This document shows positions 1 through 7,015 of a DNA stretch of 47,647 nt, one piece after another (within the stretch, counting starts at the first letter, position 1; the number at the start of each line of letters is the position of its first letter). The DNA comes from an uncultured Anaerostipes sp. (GTDB lineage Bacteria > Bacillota > Clostridia > Lachnospirales > Lachnospiraceae). A program made the position numbers and the translations under genes. The notes beneath the pieces were generated by a model, which had not been told where the DNA came from, made no database searches, and saw nothing but the letters and a program-made list of their open reading frames with translations. The stretch covers positions 1 to 47,647 of the forward strand of contig CAAEIR010000260.1 in the NCBI GenBank assembly GCA_900756035.1, in the 5' to 3' direction.

Positions 1-2
1 CA

Positions 3-167
3 CAGTATATGTATAGGGGCGTAAGTGTCTTGGAAGAATTAATGTCGCCCCAGTTTTGGAATTTAATAGGTCAAGCACTGGAAGTGGTGGAACAATTGAA
101 TTCGAATGACAATTCATGTGTTTATCTTATAGGAACTGATGGAAACCGCTTTGTTCTGATAGAATAA
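3..167 (+). CDS. C-terminal fragment of an unknown protein, cut by the window edge
   Basis: An open frame enters from the left edge and ends at TAA 165-167. It reads MYRGVSVLEELMSPQFWNLI from the ATG at 9, then continues to a terminal FVLIE. About 54 codons are visible. I do not recognise a family. The true start may lie before the window, because the frame is open at the edge and I see no ribosome binding site before position 9. The next open frame (180-290) is in the same phase, so this could be the front of a protein broken by the TAA at 165. Confidence 0.4.
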   Translation, partial: QYMYRGVSVLEELMSPQFWNLIGQALEVVEQLNSNDNSCVYLIGTDGNRFVLIE

Positions 168-179
168 GAATTACGGATT

Positions 180-290
180 ATGTTCGTTGTAGATTTTTAT
201 AACGATACTTGGCGAACTTCAATGGCATCATTTGAGAATTCTTATATGTTATTTGATGACAAAAAGGGGATTATATTCTCTTTTTTTTAG
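180..290 (+). pseudogene. Small 36-codon frame, possibly the tail of the upstream broken gene
   Basis: This frame runs MFVVDFYNDTWRTSMASFEN and on to TAG 288-290. It lies in phase with the fragment ending at 167 and only the TAA at 165 separates them. Reading through that stop would make one protein of about 95 visible residues. No convincing ribosome binding site precedes the ATG. Its last codons overlap the first arm of the hairpin at 270-309. It may be a remnant or a chance frame. Confidence 0.25.
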
Positions 291-309
291 AAAAATAAGA
301 GAATATAAT
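270..309 (+). terminator. Hairpin with an 11-bp perfect inverted repeat
   Basis: Positions 270-280 (ATTATATTCTC) are exactly complementary to 299-309 (GAGAATATAAT), with an A/T-rich loop containing an eight-T run. There is no T tract after the second arm, so it is a weak terminator at best. It could instead be an operator or an RNA-stabilising hairpin at the end of the preceding frame. Confidence 0.45.
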
Positions 310-335
310 ATTAAGAATGCGAGGAACTAAAAAAG

Positions 336-434
336 ATGATTAGGGAAAATCGTAAAAACTGTATTGAAAAAGTAGGAAAAGATATAAGCAAGACAAAAAA
401 GTACCGCATAACTACCATGAATGGCAAAAAATGA
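336..434 (+). CDS. Small basic peptide, 32 aa, first of three overlapping frames
   Basis: ATG 336 opens a 32-codon frame beginning MIRENRKNCIEKVGKD and ending at TGA 432-434. It overlaps the next start in an ATGA arrangement (431-434), typical of translational coupling. It is lysine-rich and I recognise no domain. Together with the next two frames it could be one ancestral gene split by frameshifts, or a real three-peptide set. The ribosome binding site (GAGGAAC, 320-326) is only moderate. Confidence 0.3.
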   Translation: MIRENRKNCIEKVGKDISKTKKYRITTMNGKK

Positions 435-652
435 TTAGAGATAAGTATGAAGTTTATACAATAGAGCAATTGGAAAAGTTTATAAAATATTTAGAAGTTC
501 GGAAAAGAGATAAGAACAGGTATGGAGAAGTTAGTAATATTATTTCAACTGCTTTAGCGTCTAGTATTATCTCTACGGCAATAAGTTTTTGCTGCAACCC
601 AAACCTAAGAATAGAAAAAAATGAAAATTTTGTTGCTTTTTTGCTAGTTTAA
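431..652 (+). CDS. Unknown small protein with a possible membrane segment, 73 aa
   Basis: The frame starts at ATG 431 inside the stop of the preceding peptide. It has a charged helical first half (YTIEQLEKFIKYLEVRKRDK) and a small-residue segment rich in Ser/Ala/Ile around residues 37-56 that could be a weak transmembrane helix. It ends at TAA 650-652, overlapping the next ATG (TAATG). The last residues (VAFLLV) and the first of the next frame (MLFILVLSTLSV) together look like one transmembrane helix. A single frameshifted gene is therefore plausible. Confidence 0.4.
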   Translation: MIRDKYEVYTIEQLEKFIKYLEVRKRDKNRYGEVSNIISTALASSIISTAISFCCNPNLRIEKNENFVAFLLV

Positions 653-801
653 TGTTGTTCATACTTGTGCTTAGTACATTATCTGTTTGGTCTGCACATT
701 GTCTAATATCTCCAGGCAAGCTAGAAAAGGAAATGTATAAGGATTATCAGGATATGGTAAAACAAATTTTAGAAGAGAAAGGTAAGTGGGCAATCATTTG
801 A
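652..801 (+). CDS. Small membrane peptide, 49 aa, coupled to or broken from the preceding frame
   Basis: ATG 652 shares its A with the preceding stop. The product has one transmembrane helix (MLFILVLSTLSVWSAHCL) followed by a charged helix (KLEKEMYKDYQDMVKQILEE). It ends at TGA 799-801. As a free peptide it would be a single-pass protein with a cytosolic tail. As the tail of the 431-652 frame it would complete a two-helix membrane protein of about 120 residues. I cannot decide between the two from sequence alone. Confidence 0.35.
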   Translation: MLFILVLSTLSVWSAHCLISPGKLEKEMYKDYQDMVKQILEEKGKWAII

Positions 802-966
802 ATAATCCGAGGTGAAATCTATCACCTGTCCAGCGTATGGAAATCATAAATCCATTTTTGTGGGAATAGGAAGTTTGCAAAGAGTAAATCCTATTATTTT
901 TTGCGGAAAAATTACATGAATGTCCGATTTTATTACATGAAAACAAAATAGACGATTTTTTATAGT
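802..966. other. Intergenic stretch with no gene seen
   Basis: I see no supported gene here. There is a short hairpin (AGGTGA at 820-825 with TCACCT) and two copies of ATTACATGAA (at about 910 and 934). The stretch joins two patches of degraded reading frames. Confidence 0.4.
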
Positions 967-1106
967 ATGATTTTTAAAGACTTTGTTGGGGATTTAAGAG
1001 AGAATGTATCAGACAATTTAATGATACAATTAGAGCTATTAATGCTGGGACTGCTTTAGAGTTAGATAAACCATATTATAGATACATAAAGTTCTTACTA
1101 AAATGA
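967..1106 (+). pseudogene. Remnant of an unknown gene, frameshifted, ending before a terminator
   Basis: ATG 967 reads MIFKDFVGDLRENVSDN and then runs to TAG 1057 in that phase. From about 1023 a different phase gives a sensible continuation (IRAINAGTALELDKPYYRYI) ending at TGA 1104-1106. Joining the two by one frameshift gives a short acidic protein tail directly followed by the terminator at 1132. I do not recognise the family. Confidence 0.35.
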
Positions 1107-1131
1107 TAGAAAAATTATTACGTATATTAAG

Positions 1132-1167
1132 AAGTGGATTAGAGAAAATTCTAATCCACTTTTTTTG
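1132..1167 (+). terminator. Intrinsic terminator, probable target of the group II intron
   Basis: The arms AAGTGGATTAGA (from 1132) and TCTAATCCACTT (to about 1161) pair perfectly over 12 bp, followed by seven T residues. The group II intron begins two bases after the T tract. Class C group II introns are known to insert just after terminator hairpins, so the placement fits. Confidence 0.85.
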
Positions 1168-1168
1168 A

Positions 1169-3058
1169 GTGCGCCTTGCGGCGCACGCCGCTAATGGATG
1201 AAAGTTCCTAGTCCGCCCTGGTAGTGGGAAGGATATAGCCAAGACCAAGGGTGTCCATCGTGAGGTGGAATCTGAAGGAAGGTGGAGGCAAATCTCTGGT
1301 CTGACGAACAGAAATCACATCAGGCTATAGTTAAGGATAAGGCTGCTCAACAAGCTGAAGTCCAATAACTACTCGGAATTAACTGTAGTAAATGTGGCAG
1401 ATAGATGGAGAGAAAGTGGCGTGTGGTACCAAGGGAGGTCTTGTCAGCAAGTGGAAACAGAGTAAGAAACTTGTAGTAATAACGAATGGCAAGAAGTCAG
1501 CAGAGGTCATAGTAAACCGATGGTTGCAAACATCGGCGAAGGACTGAACTTTAGGAGGCACAAGCAATGAATGTAACTGAAAGTAGATTTAAGAACAGAC
1601 AACTTCATATAGAGGACTATCTGCAAATGGTATCTGCGGAACAGAGAGAGTATGCAGAAGTGTTCGACTACTCTAAGATTACTGAAAAGAGCGGTGTCAT
1701 CACAGACTATTGGACGAACAATCTTTTGGAATTGATTTTGCGGAAAGACAATCTTAACAATGCCTATAAGCAAGTCAAAAGAAGCAGAGGTAAAGGTGGA
1801 ATCGATGGTATGCAGGTGGATGAACTTCTGCCCTTCCTTAGAGAAAATCAAGAAACCTTAATCCAAGAGATAAGGGGAGGGAAATATAAACCCAACCCAG
1901 TTCGAAGGGTAGAAATACCCAAAGAGACAAAAGGCGAGTACAGGAAGCTGGGAGTACCTACGGTTGTTGATAGAGTGATTCAACAGGCAATCGCACAGGA
2001 ACTCTCGCCAATCTTTGAGGAGCAGTTCTCAGAGAACAGTTTTGGTTTCAGACCGAAAAGAGGGGCACACGATGCCCTAAGACAATGCCAAAAGAACGTA
2101 AATGACGGCTATGTATATGTAGTGGATATGGACTTAGAAAAGTTCTTTGATACCGTATGTCAGAGTAAGTTAATCGAGGTGTTGTCACGAACCATCAAGG
2201 ACGGCAGAGTGATTTCATTGATACACAAATACCTGAATGCGGGAGTTATAGCAAACGGGAAGTATGAGCGTACAGAAATCGGGATGCCACAAGGAGGACC
2301 ATTGAGTCCGTTGCTTAGTAACATAATGCTAAATGAGTTGGACAAGGAACTGGAACGCAGAGGACATAGATATGTCCGTTATGCAGATGACTGTATGATT
2401 TTCTGTAAGAGCAGAAAAAGTGCAGAAAGAACCTTGAAGAACATCATTCCGTTTATTGAAGGAAAACTTTTCCTAAAGGTAAACAGGAAGAAAACAGAGG
2501 TAGCTCACATCAGTAAGGTCAAGTATCTCGGTTATACCTTTTATAGATACAGAGGTAAATGCAGATTTAGAGTACATCAAAAGTCAGTAGACAAGATGAA
2601 AAATAAAATCAGAGAGCTTACAGATAGAAACAGAGGCATTAGTAATACAGTACGAGAAAGGAAGTACCAAGAGTATGTGCGAGGATGGGTGGAATACTTT
2701 AGACTGGCAGATATGAAAGGACTACTTAAAACAACGGACGAATGGGCAAGGCGTAGAATCCGGGCGGTCTATTGGAAACAATGGAAGAAAATCAAAACGA
2801 AGTACCGAATGCTGAAAGCATTAGGAATGGAACATTGGAAAGCAAAAGAACTTGCCTGTAGTAGAAAAGGTTATTGGAGAATGGCGAAAGTCTTGAACCA
2901 AATCTTTTCCAATAAAATAATAGCCAAGCTAGGATATACATCCATGCTTGACTATTATCTGGTAGTCTATGAAAACTAAAGAACCGCCGTATACGGAACC
3001 GTACGTACGGTGGTGTGAGAGGTCGGGAAAATTTATTTGATTTTCCCTCCTACTCGAT
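1169..3058 (+). mobile_element. Group II intron, probably bacterial class C, complete
   Basis: The 5' end reads GTGCGCC at 1169, the usual GUGYG start of group II introns, followed by a GC-rich stem typical of domain I. The reverse transcriptase ORF (1567-2979) sits in the domain IV position. Domain V is seen at 2983-2991 pairing with 3006-3014 (ACCGCCGTA with TACGGTGGT). Domain VI follows with GGGAAAAT 3025-3032 pairing with ATTTTCCC 3040-3047, and the element ends near CTACTCGAT (3057-3058). The small size, absence of an endonuclease domain in the protein and insertion behind a terminator support class C. The boundaries are inferred to within a few bases. Confidence 0.85.
1567..2979 (+). 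CDS. ltrA: Group II intron reverse transcriptase/maturase
   Basis: This 470-residue protein splices and reverse transcribes its host intron. The polymerase domain shows the palm motif YADD at residues 272-275, a GMPQGGPLSPLLSN block just before it, and DMDLEKFFD upstream. The C-terminal part is the maturase (domain X) region. It stops shortly after that, with no HNH endonuclease domain, which is normal for class C enzymes. The start ATG 1567 follows AGGAGG at about 1553-1558. All key catalytic residues are present, so it is likely active. Confidence 0.95.
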   Translation: MNVTESRFKNRQLHIEDYLQMVSAEQREYAEVFDYSKITEKSGVITDYWTNNLLELILRKDNLNNAYKQVKRSRGKGGIDGMQVDELLPFLRENQETLIQEIRGGKYKPNPVRRVEIPKETKGEYRKLGVPTVVDRVIQQAIAQELSPIFEEQFSENSFGFRPKRGAHDALRQCQKNVNDGYVYVVDMDLEKFFDTVCQSKLIEVLSRTIKDGRVISLIHKYLNAGVIANGKYERTEIGMPQGGPLSPLLSNIMLNELDKELERRGHRYVRYADDCMIFCKSRKSAERTLKNIIPFIEGKLFLKVNRKKTEVAHISKVKYLGYTFYRYRGKCRFRVHQKSVDKMKNKIRELTDRNRGISNTVRERKYQEYVRGWVEYFRLADMKGLLKTTDEWARRRIRAVYWKQWKKIKTKYRMLKALGMEHWKAKELACSRKGYWRMAKVLNQIFSNKIIAKLGYTSMLDYYLVVYEN

Positions 3059-3215
3059 TTTTTTTACAGAAAATCCATGAATTTTTAGTTGGTATATAAT
3101 AGGAGCACCTTGATAATTTCATAGAGTAAATTTAATTCTGTCAAGAATAATAGCAGTGGTACATTAATTTCCAGGTGGAAAAGTTTAGAACAAGAGTAAT
3201 ATAAGGAGAATGAAG

Positions 3216-3353
3216 ATGATTAAAACAGCAGTTATCATTTTAGGGATTATATCAATCAGTATGATTGTTTGCATCTTATGCACGTCTGTTATAGCAGGAA
3301 AGAGAGCAGATGAAAGTTTGGAAAGATATTTTAAGGAACACAAGAAAGGGTAG
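3216..3353 (+). CDS. Small single-pass membrane protein, 45 aa (DUF3789-like)
   Basis: ATG 3216 follows AAGGAGAATGAAG. The product is one hydrophobic helix (AVIILGIISISMIVCILC) with a charged cytosolic tail ending ERYFKEHKKG. Tiny one-helix proteins of this kind, often assigned to DUF3789, are common at the start of Firmicutes conjugative modules. The assignment is by resemblance and tentative. The next gene starts six bases after its stop, so the two are probably one transcript. Confidence 0.6.
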   Translation: MIKTAVIILGIISISMIVCILCTSVIAGKRADESLERYFKEHKKG

Positions 3354-3359
3354 AGTTAT

Positions 3360-3914
3360 ATGAGAAAAACGGGTGTAGTATCAACGACTGTAAAAGGGGA
3401 AGATAATGAATTTTACCATGATATCATATCACTGTTTAAAATATACAGATCTGTGAATTGGAAAATGCAGATAAAAATCAATCAAGTAAAGCAATGCTTT
3501 CATACAGAATATGGCACCGATGTAGACGAATTTTTAGATAGTGTTTATCAGGCAGGAATGGACATCAATCTGGATATGGAAGATATGAGGGAGAGGATCG
3601 AATCTATCAATCAGGCCAATAAGTATCTGAAGCTGATTGATGAGGCGGTAGAGTTAATGAGGAAATATCACCCACAGGGCGAAAAGTATTATTGGGTACT
3701 TTATTATACCTATATGTCAGCTTATAGAGCAGAGAATACAGATGAAATTCTGGATAAACTGGAGCCGCATTTTCCACGGATACCAAGAATGCACAGAGCC
3801 ACTTATTTTAGATGGCGAGATAAGGCTTTTGAGGCAGTCAGCAATATATTATGGGGATACGAAACAAAAAATCAGCAAATATTGAAACAGGTAAACCAGA
3901 ATTATCAGGAATAG
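3360..3914 (+). CDS. Sigma-region-4-like DNA-binding protein (ArpU-like), unknown role
   Basis: This 184-residue protein is mostly helical. Its end contains RMHRATYFRWRDKAFEAVSN, which resembles the recognition helix of sigma-70 region 4 and of ArpU/RinA-type phage transcription regulators. A short helical middle (ERIESINQANKYLKLIDEAV) precedes a Tyr-rich stretch. It sits between a small membrane protein and parM, so it may regulate the partition block. The family call is inference. The ribosome binding site is weak and translation probably depends on coupling. Confidence 0.5.
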   Translation: MRKTGVVSTTVKGEDNEFYHDIISLFKIYRSVNWKMQIKINQVKQCFHTEYGTDVDEFLDSVYQAGMDINLDMEDMRERIESINQANKYLKLIDEAVELMRKYHPQGEKYYWVLYYTYMSAYRAENTDEILDKLEPHFPRIPRMHRATYFRWRDKAFEAVSNILWGYETKNQQILKQVNQNYQE

Positions 3915-3950
3915 GTAAATAAAATAGTCAAAGGGCTGGAAAGGAGAAAC

Positions 3951-4898
3951 ATGGGAGTTGTTATGAGCATAGATACGGGAAATAAAATGATGAAAACCAA
4001 CCATTTTATTTTTCATTCGGGAATTAAAAGAAAAGAACAAAAAATTCTTCCTGGAGAAGAAGGGATTTTTTTTAAAGGGATTAACTACTTGGAAAGTAAT
4101 CAGAGGATTTCCTATTTGGAAGATAAAACCATTGATGACAGGTATTATATTTTGACATTACTCGGAGTAGCCAAGGAACTGGAAAAAGAAGGAATAGAAA
4201 CTGGTATTTATGAAGGGGGAACCATTCCGATCCAGTTATTAGTCGGACTTCCACCGGGAGATTATGGAAAACAAATTCGGAAATTTCGGGAATATTTTTG
4301 GAGGCAAGGAAAAGCAGTTTATTTCTCTTATAAAGGGAAACCATACAGAATACGCTATGAGAGTGTAAATGTATATATGCAGGGATATTCTGCGTATATT
4401 TTGGTAGCAAATCAGCTTTATTTACAAGAACAGCCAAAGGTTTTGCTGATAGATATTGGGGGATTTACAGTAGATTATCTGTTGGTCCGGTATGGAGTAG
4501 TAGACAGGACAAGAATTGATTCTCTTCCAGAAGGGATTATTATGCTCTATAAAAGAATTATGGTAGGAATAAGGCAGCGCTTTAACCTTTACCTTGAAGA
4601 AGCAGATATTGATAATATTCTTTTTAAAAGGAAAACACCGTATTCAGAATTGGTTGTTCGAAGGACGTTTGAAATTGCAGCAGAATATATGGGAGATTTA
4701 TTAGGTTCTTTTTTAGAATTTGGTATTGATTTTCGAACAACAGTGACTGTTTTTGTGGGAGGTGGAACGGTTCTTTTAAAGGATATTATTGATGAAGTTT
4801 GGAAAAGATATCATTCAACATATTATGTTGTTGATGATCCGAGAGCAAATGTAAAAGGCTTTATCAAACAATATATGGCAGAAAAAGCGGGATATTAA
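3951..4898 (+). CDS. parM: ParM/StbA-type actin-like ATPase for plasmid segregation
   Basis: The protein (315 aa) is an actin-fold ATPase that polymerises to push plasmid copies apart. The phosphate-1 loop is near the N-terminus (SIDTGNKMMK), the phosphate-2 motif is DIGGFTVDYL starting at D168, and the adenosine motif is VFVGGGTVLL with G270. The length matches plasmid ParM proteins. The start at 3951 is favoured by AAGGAG seven bases upstream; ATG 3963 is an alternative. It is followed 11 bp later by a small RHH-like gene, the usual parM-parR order. No clear parC repeat array was found next to it. Confidence 0.85.
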   Translation: MGVVMSIDTGNKMMKTNHFIFHSGIKRKEQKILPGEEGIFFKGINYLESNQRISYLEDKTIDDRYYILTLLGVAKELEKEGIETGIYEGGTIPIQLLVGLPPGDYGKQIRKFREYFWRQGKAVYFSYKGKPYRIRYESVNVYMQGYSAYILVANQLYLQEQPKVLLIDIGGFTVDYLLVRYGVVDRTRIDSLPEGIIMLYKRIMVGIRQRFNLYLEEADIDNILFKRKTPYSELVVRRTFEIAAEYMGDLLGSFLEFGIDFRTTVTVFVGGGTVLLKDIIDEVWKRYHSTYYVVDDPRANVKGFIKQYMAEKAGY

Positions 4899-4909
4899 GG
4901 GGAGGACGT

Positions 4910-5263
4910 ATGGCAAAACAAAATCCGTACAGATTTTCCTTGGGATTTGATGAAGAGGACCCGGATCATCAGGAAGTTGCAAGAATACTAAACCAGTTAG
5001 GGCATAGAAAAGCAAAGTTTGTTGTAAAGGCGGTTCTTGCATATCATCAAAACATAGAAGGGAAATTTTCAAAAGAGCAGGCGGTGATAGACAAGAAGCT
5101 GGATATACCAAAGAAAAACAGAGTCGTACAATTACAAGATGAATTTCTTCCAACACTGCAAGAGGAGGATATTCTCATGATACAGAAAAATAAAGAATTA
5201 CTTCAGGAAATGGAGAAAGAGGAATTAGAGGAAAATAAAAGTTCCTATAAAGAAGAACTTTAG
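4910..5263 (+). CDS. parR: ParR-like centromere-binding partner of ParM
   Basis: This 117-residue protein begins with NPYRFSLGFDEEDPDHQEVA and a helical RKAKFVVKAVLAYH segment, the pattern of ribbon-helix-helix plasmid proteins whose beta strand binds DNA. The C-terminal half is acidic and helical, as in ParR proteins that contact the actin filament. Its position directly after parM, with GGGGAGGA before the ATG, supports the role. The exact family was not verified. Confidence 0.7.
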   Translation: MAKQNPYRFSLGFDEEDPDHQEVARILNQLGHRKAKFVVKAVLAYHQNIEGKFSKEQAVIDKKLDIPKKNRVVQLQDEFLPTLQEEDILMIQKNKELLQEMEKEELEENKSSYKEEL

Positions 5264-5276
5264 AAAGAGAGGAAAA

Positions 5277-5678
5277 ATGCGGAATAGAGTAGAGTATATT
5301 TTAGGAGGAATGACAATTTTACAAGGACTGCTTGTGGGGATGGCATGGAATGGAAAGAAATGGGCATTTCTGCTGTTGACATTATTTTTACTTTTGCAGG
5401 AAATGGTTCTTATTCTTCTTTTAGTGAGAAAGAGATATCAAAAAAAGTTTTGCCCGAAATGTGGAATTGAGATTATTATTTGGTATCGGATTTGTCCTAA
5501 TTGTGGACACATATTCAAACCTGGATGTAAAAAAGAAGATTTAACAGAAATGATTGAAGATGCTTTGGACCAAGAGGAAATTGGAGAGTTTGATCAGTTG
5601 GAAAATTCGACAGACAGAATGGAGGAAATAGAAGAGTGCATGATTGAAAGATATATACATAATGAAAAAAATATATAA
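5277..5678 (+). CDS. Zinc-ribbon membrane protein, unknown function
   Basis: The protein (133 aa) has two transmembrane helices near the N-terminus, around residues 7-25 and 29-50. A zinc ribbon follows (CPKCGIEIIIWYRICPNCG), then an acidic tail. Such zinc-ribbon membrane proteins act as small adaptors, but no specific role can be read. AGAGAGGAAAA precedes the ATG, 13 bp after parR, so it is likely in the same operon. Confidence 0.6.
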   Translation: MRNRVEYILGGMTILQGLLVGMAWNGKKWAFLLLTLFLLLQEMVLILLLVRKRYQKKFCPKCGIEIIIWYRICPNCGHIFKPGCKKEDLTEMIEDALDQEEIGEFDQLENSTDRMEEIEECMIERYIHNEKNI

Positions 5679-5736
5679 GTTTATTTATGCTGTCTTTTGA
5701 TGCAAAAACATAATTAGAGTAGTAAAGGAACATTAT

Positions 5737-5765
5737 GCTGTTAGAAGAATTCTAGCAGCTTTTTT
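5737..5765 (+). terminator. Intrinsic terminator after the parMR operon
   Basis: GCTGTTAGAA 5737-5746 pairs with TTCTAGCAGC 5750-5759 (10 bp, one G-T), loop GAA, followed by six T residues. It ends the 3216-5678 transcript. Confidence 0.85.
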
Positions 5766-5770
5766 GTAAT

Positions 5771-5792
5771 TATTACTTAAAAGCAAGTAATA
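5771..5792 (+). promoter_or_regulatory. Perfect 8-bp inverted repeat, possible operator
   Basis: TATTACTT 5771-5778 and AAGTAATA 5785-5792 form a perfect palindrome with a 6-bp spacer. It sits 70 bp before the sigma-like gene. The symmetry suggests a dimeric repressor site; no regulator is assigned. Confidence 0.4.
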
Positions 5793-5862
5793 GTAACATA
5801 GAAGTAAAACTCTCCGCCTGGAAACGGATTATAGATTAAAAACAGATTTCAGGAGGAGATTT

Positions 5863-6306
5863 ATGGATAAACAAAAACGAACTACTATAGATGAATTTAG
5901 TGCATACCTACAGAGTGCAGTAAGAAATACCACTATTAACTATATGAACGATAAAAGTAAGATTAAAGAGCATGAGATTACTTTAGAAGAGGATTTGGAA
6001 AATGTAGAAGGAAGGGGAATAGAATGGAATGAAATGATGGAAGCACACGATATTTTTTTGGGAAAGATTGATCCGGAAAAATTGTTTGCTCAGGTGACAG
6101 ACAATAAACTTTTACATATACTGAAAAGTTTTTCGGCATTGCATATAAAGGTTCTCTGTCTGCGAATATTGTACGAAAAGACATTTGATGAAATAGGAAT
6201 GGCTATAGGAATATCTGGAAAAAAGGCTGAAAATACCTATTACAACGTAATTAAAAAAATTCGCAGGGAATTAGGAGAAGGAAAAGATGCAGGAAAGAGA
6301 ATTTGA
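5863..6306 (+). CDS. Sigma-70-family-like regulator of the element
   Basis: A 147-residue protein with an N-terminal helical segment (TTIDEFSAYLQSAVRNT) and a C-terminal sigma region 4 helix-turn-helix, visible as LRILYEKTFDEIGMAIGISG followed by KAENTYYNVIKKIRREL. This is the layout of the small sigma-like proteins of Tn916-type conjugative elements. AGGAGGAGATTT precedes the ATG. It overlaps the next gene by 20 bp and the pair probably acts together as a split sigma-like regulator. Confidence 0.75.
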   Translation: MDKQKRTTIDEFSAYLQSAVRNTTINYMNDKSKIKEHEITLEEDLENVEGRGIEWNEMMEAHDIFLGKIDPEKLFAQVTDNKLLHILKSFSALHIKVLCLRILYEKTFDEIGMAIGISGKKAENTYYNVIKKIRRELGEGKDAGKRI

Positions 6307-6514
6307 AGAATTATTATGGAAAGCACGAAATAAGGATAAAAAAGCAGTATTTGAAATTATAGAAATGTACCGTCCTTTGTTGTTAAAATACGCAAAAAGT
6401 AATGGGAAATTTGATGAGGACTTATACCAGGAATTGGTATGTGCAGTTTTAAAAAGTATTATAAAATTTCCTATGAAAACAGAAGAACACAATAATTTGT
6501 ACATTAAGTATTGA
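6287..6514 (+). CDS. Helix-turn-helix protein of conjugative-transposon type (split sigma region 2-like)
   Basis: This 75-residue protein contains FEELLWKARNKDKKAVFEII and a FDEDLYQELVCAVLKSI segment, the pattern of the conjugative-transposon helix-turn-helix family, which resembles sigma region 2 and has a DEDLYQEL-type motif. Starting inside the end of the region-4-like gene fits a two-subunit sigma. The frame stops at TGA 6512-6514, which overlaps the -35 element at 6511, so the next transcript begins directly at its end. Confidence 0.65.
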   Translation: MQEREFEELLWKARNKDKKAVFEIIEMYRPLLLKYAKSNGKFDEDLYQELVCAVLKSIIKFPMKTEEHNNLYIKY

Positions 6515-6539
6515 TATACACAAGATATTGTGATATGAT
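6511..6539 (+). promoter_or_regulatory. Promoter TTGATA-17-TATGAT
   Basis: The -35 is TTGATA 6511-6516 and the -10 is TATGAT 6534-6539 with a 17-bp spacer. The sequence after the -10 (GATTGTGTAA) matches those at 9991 (GATAACGTAA) and 24467 (GATAGTGTAA). The leader downstream folds strongly (6557-6580 and 6593-6607) before the terminator at 6649. Confidence 0.75.
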
Positions 6540-6556
6540 GATTGTGTAATTATTTA

Positions 6557-6607
6557 TGATATCAGTATAGACTGACATCACAAAGGTATAGTCCTATTTT
6601 AAATAGG
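6557..6607 (+). promoter_or_regulatory. Two leader hairpins upstream of a terminator
   Basis: TGATATCAGT 6557-6566 pairs with ACTGACATCA 6571-6580 (one mismatch), and CCTATTT 6593-6599 pairs with AAATAGG 6601-6607. With the terminator at 6649-6684 they form a structured leader of about 160 nt, suited to attenuation or antitermination. Confidence 0.5.
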
Positions 6608-6648
6608 AGAAAAATTTAGGATAGGGATATATCCACAAGAAAAAGAAT

Positions 6649-6684
6649 GGCATTGATTGTTATTGGACAGTCAGTGCCTTTTTT
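6649..6684 (+). terminator. Leader terminator or attenuator before the 6707 gene
   Basis: GGCATTGATTG 6649-6659 pairs with CAGTCAGTGCC 6668-6678 (11 bp, two G-T) and is followed by six T residues. It lies after the promoter at 6511 and only 22 nt before the next ATG, so that gene is reached only by read-through. Confidence 0.8.
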
Positions 6685-6706
6685 ATGTTGAAAAGGAGGA
6701 ACAAGG

Positions 6707-6940
6707 ATGGTAAAAAGCAAGAAAATCAAAAAAATGATATGGACGCATGGCTGGGTGGTATTTCCAGTTATTACGGGTAGACCACTACACTATTACTGGA
6801 AAGGTAACAAATTCCAAACAGAAGTAGTTAAAAAAATTATTGCTTTGGATGCAAATCATATTGTAGTAGAAGGAGAAGAAAAGACCTATTATATACAGTT
6901 TTTTGCAGATGAAGCAGAAAGTTTAAAAGCAGCAGCGTAG
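6707..6940 (+). CDS. Unknown small beta-rich protein, 77 aa
   Basis: The product starts MVKSKKIKKMIWTHGWVVFP and looks mostly beta-stranded with no membrane helix. AAAAGGAGG precedes the ATG. I do not recognise the family. It is the first gene behind a promoter and leader terminator, and another terminator follows it before the next gene, so its expression seems individually controlled. Confidence 0.65.
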   Translation: MVKSKKIKKMIWTHGWVVFPVITGRPLHYYWKGNKFQTEVVKKIIALDANHIVVEGEEKTYYIQFFADEAESLKAAA

Positions 6941-6947
6941 AAAAAGG

Positions 6948-6989
6948 GCAGGATCAAGAAGGGGATTAAAATTCTTGTTCCTGCTTTTT
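6948..6989 (+). terminator. Intrinsic terminator between two co-directional genes
   Basis: GCAGGATCAAGAA 6948-6960 pairs with TTCTTGTTCCTGC 6972-6984 (one mismatch), followed by five T residues. It ends 26 nt before the next start codon, leaving no room for a promoter. Confidence 0.8.
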
Positions 6990-7015
6990 CAAAAGAATAA
7001 GAAGAGGTGAATAGA

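Noticed and set aside
3059..3215. parC centromere repeats upstream of parM
   Set aside because: No regular direct repeat array could be seen here or at 5679-5862, so no centromere is claimed.
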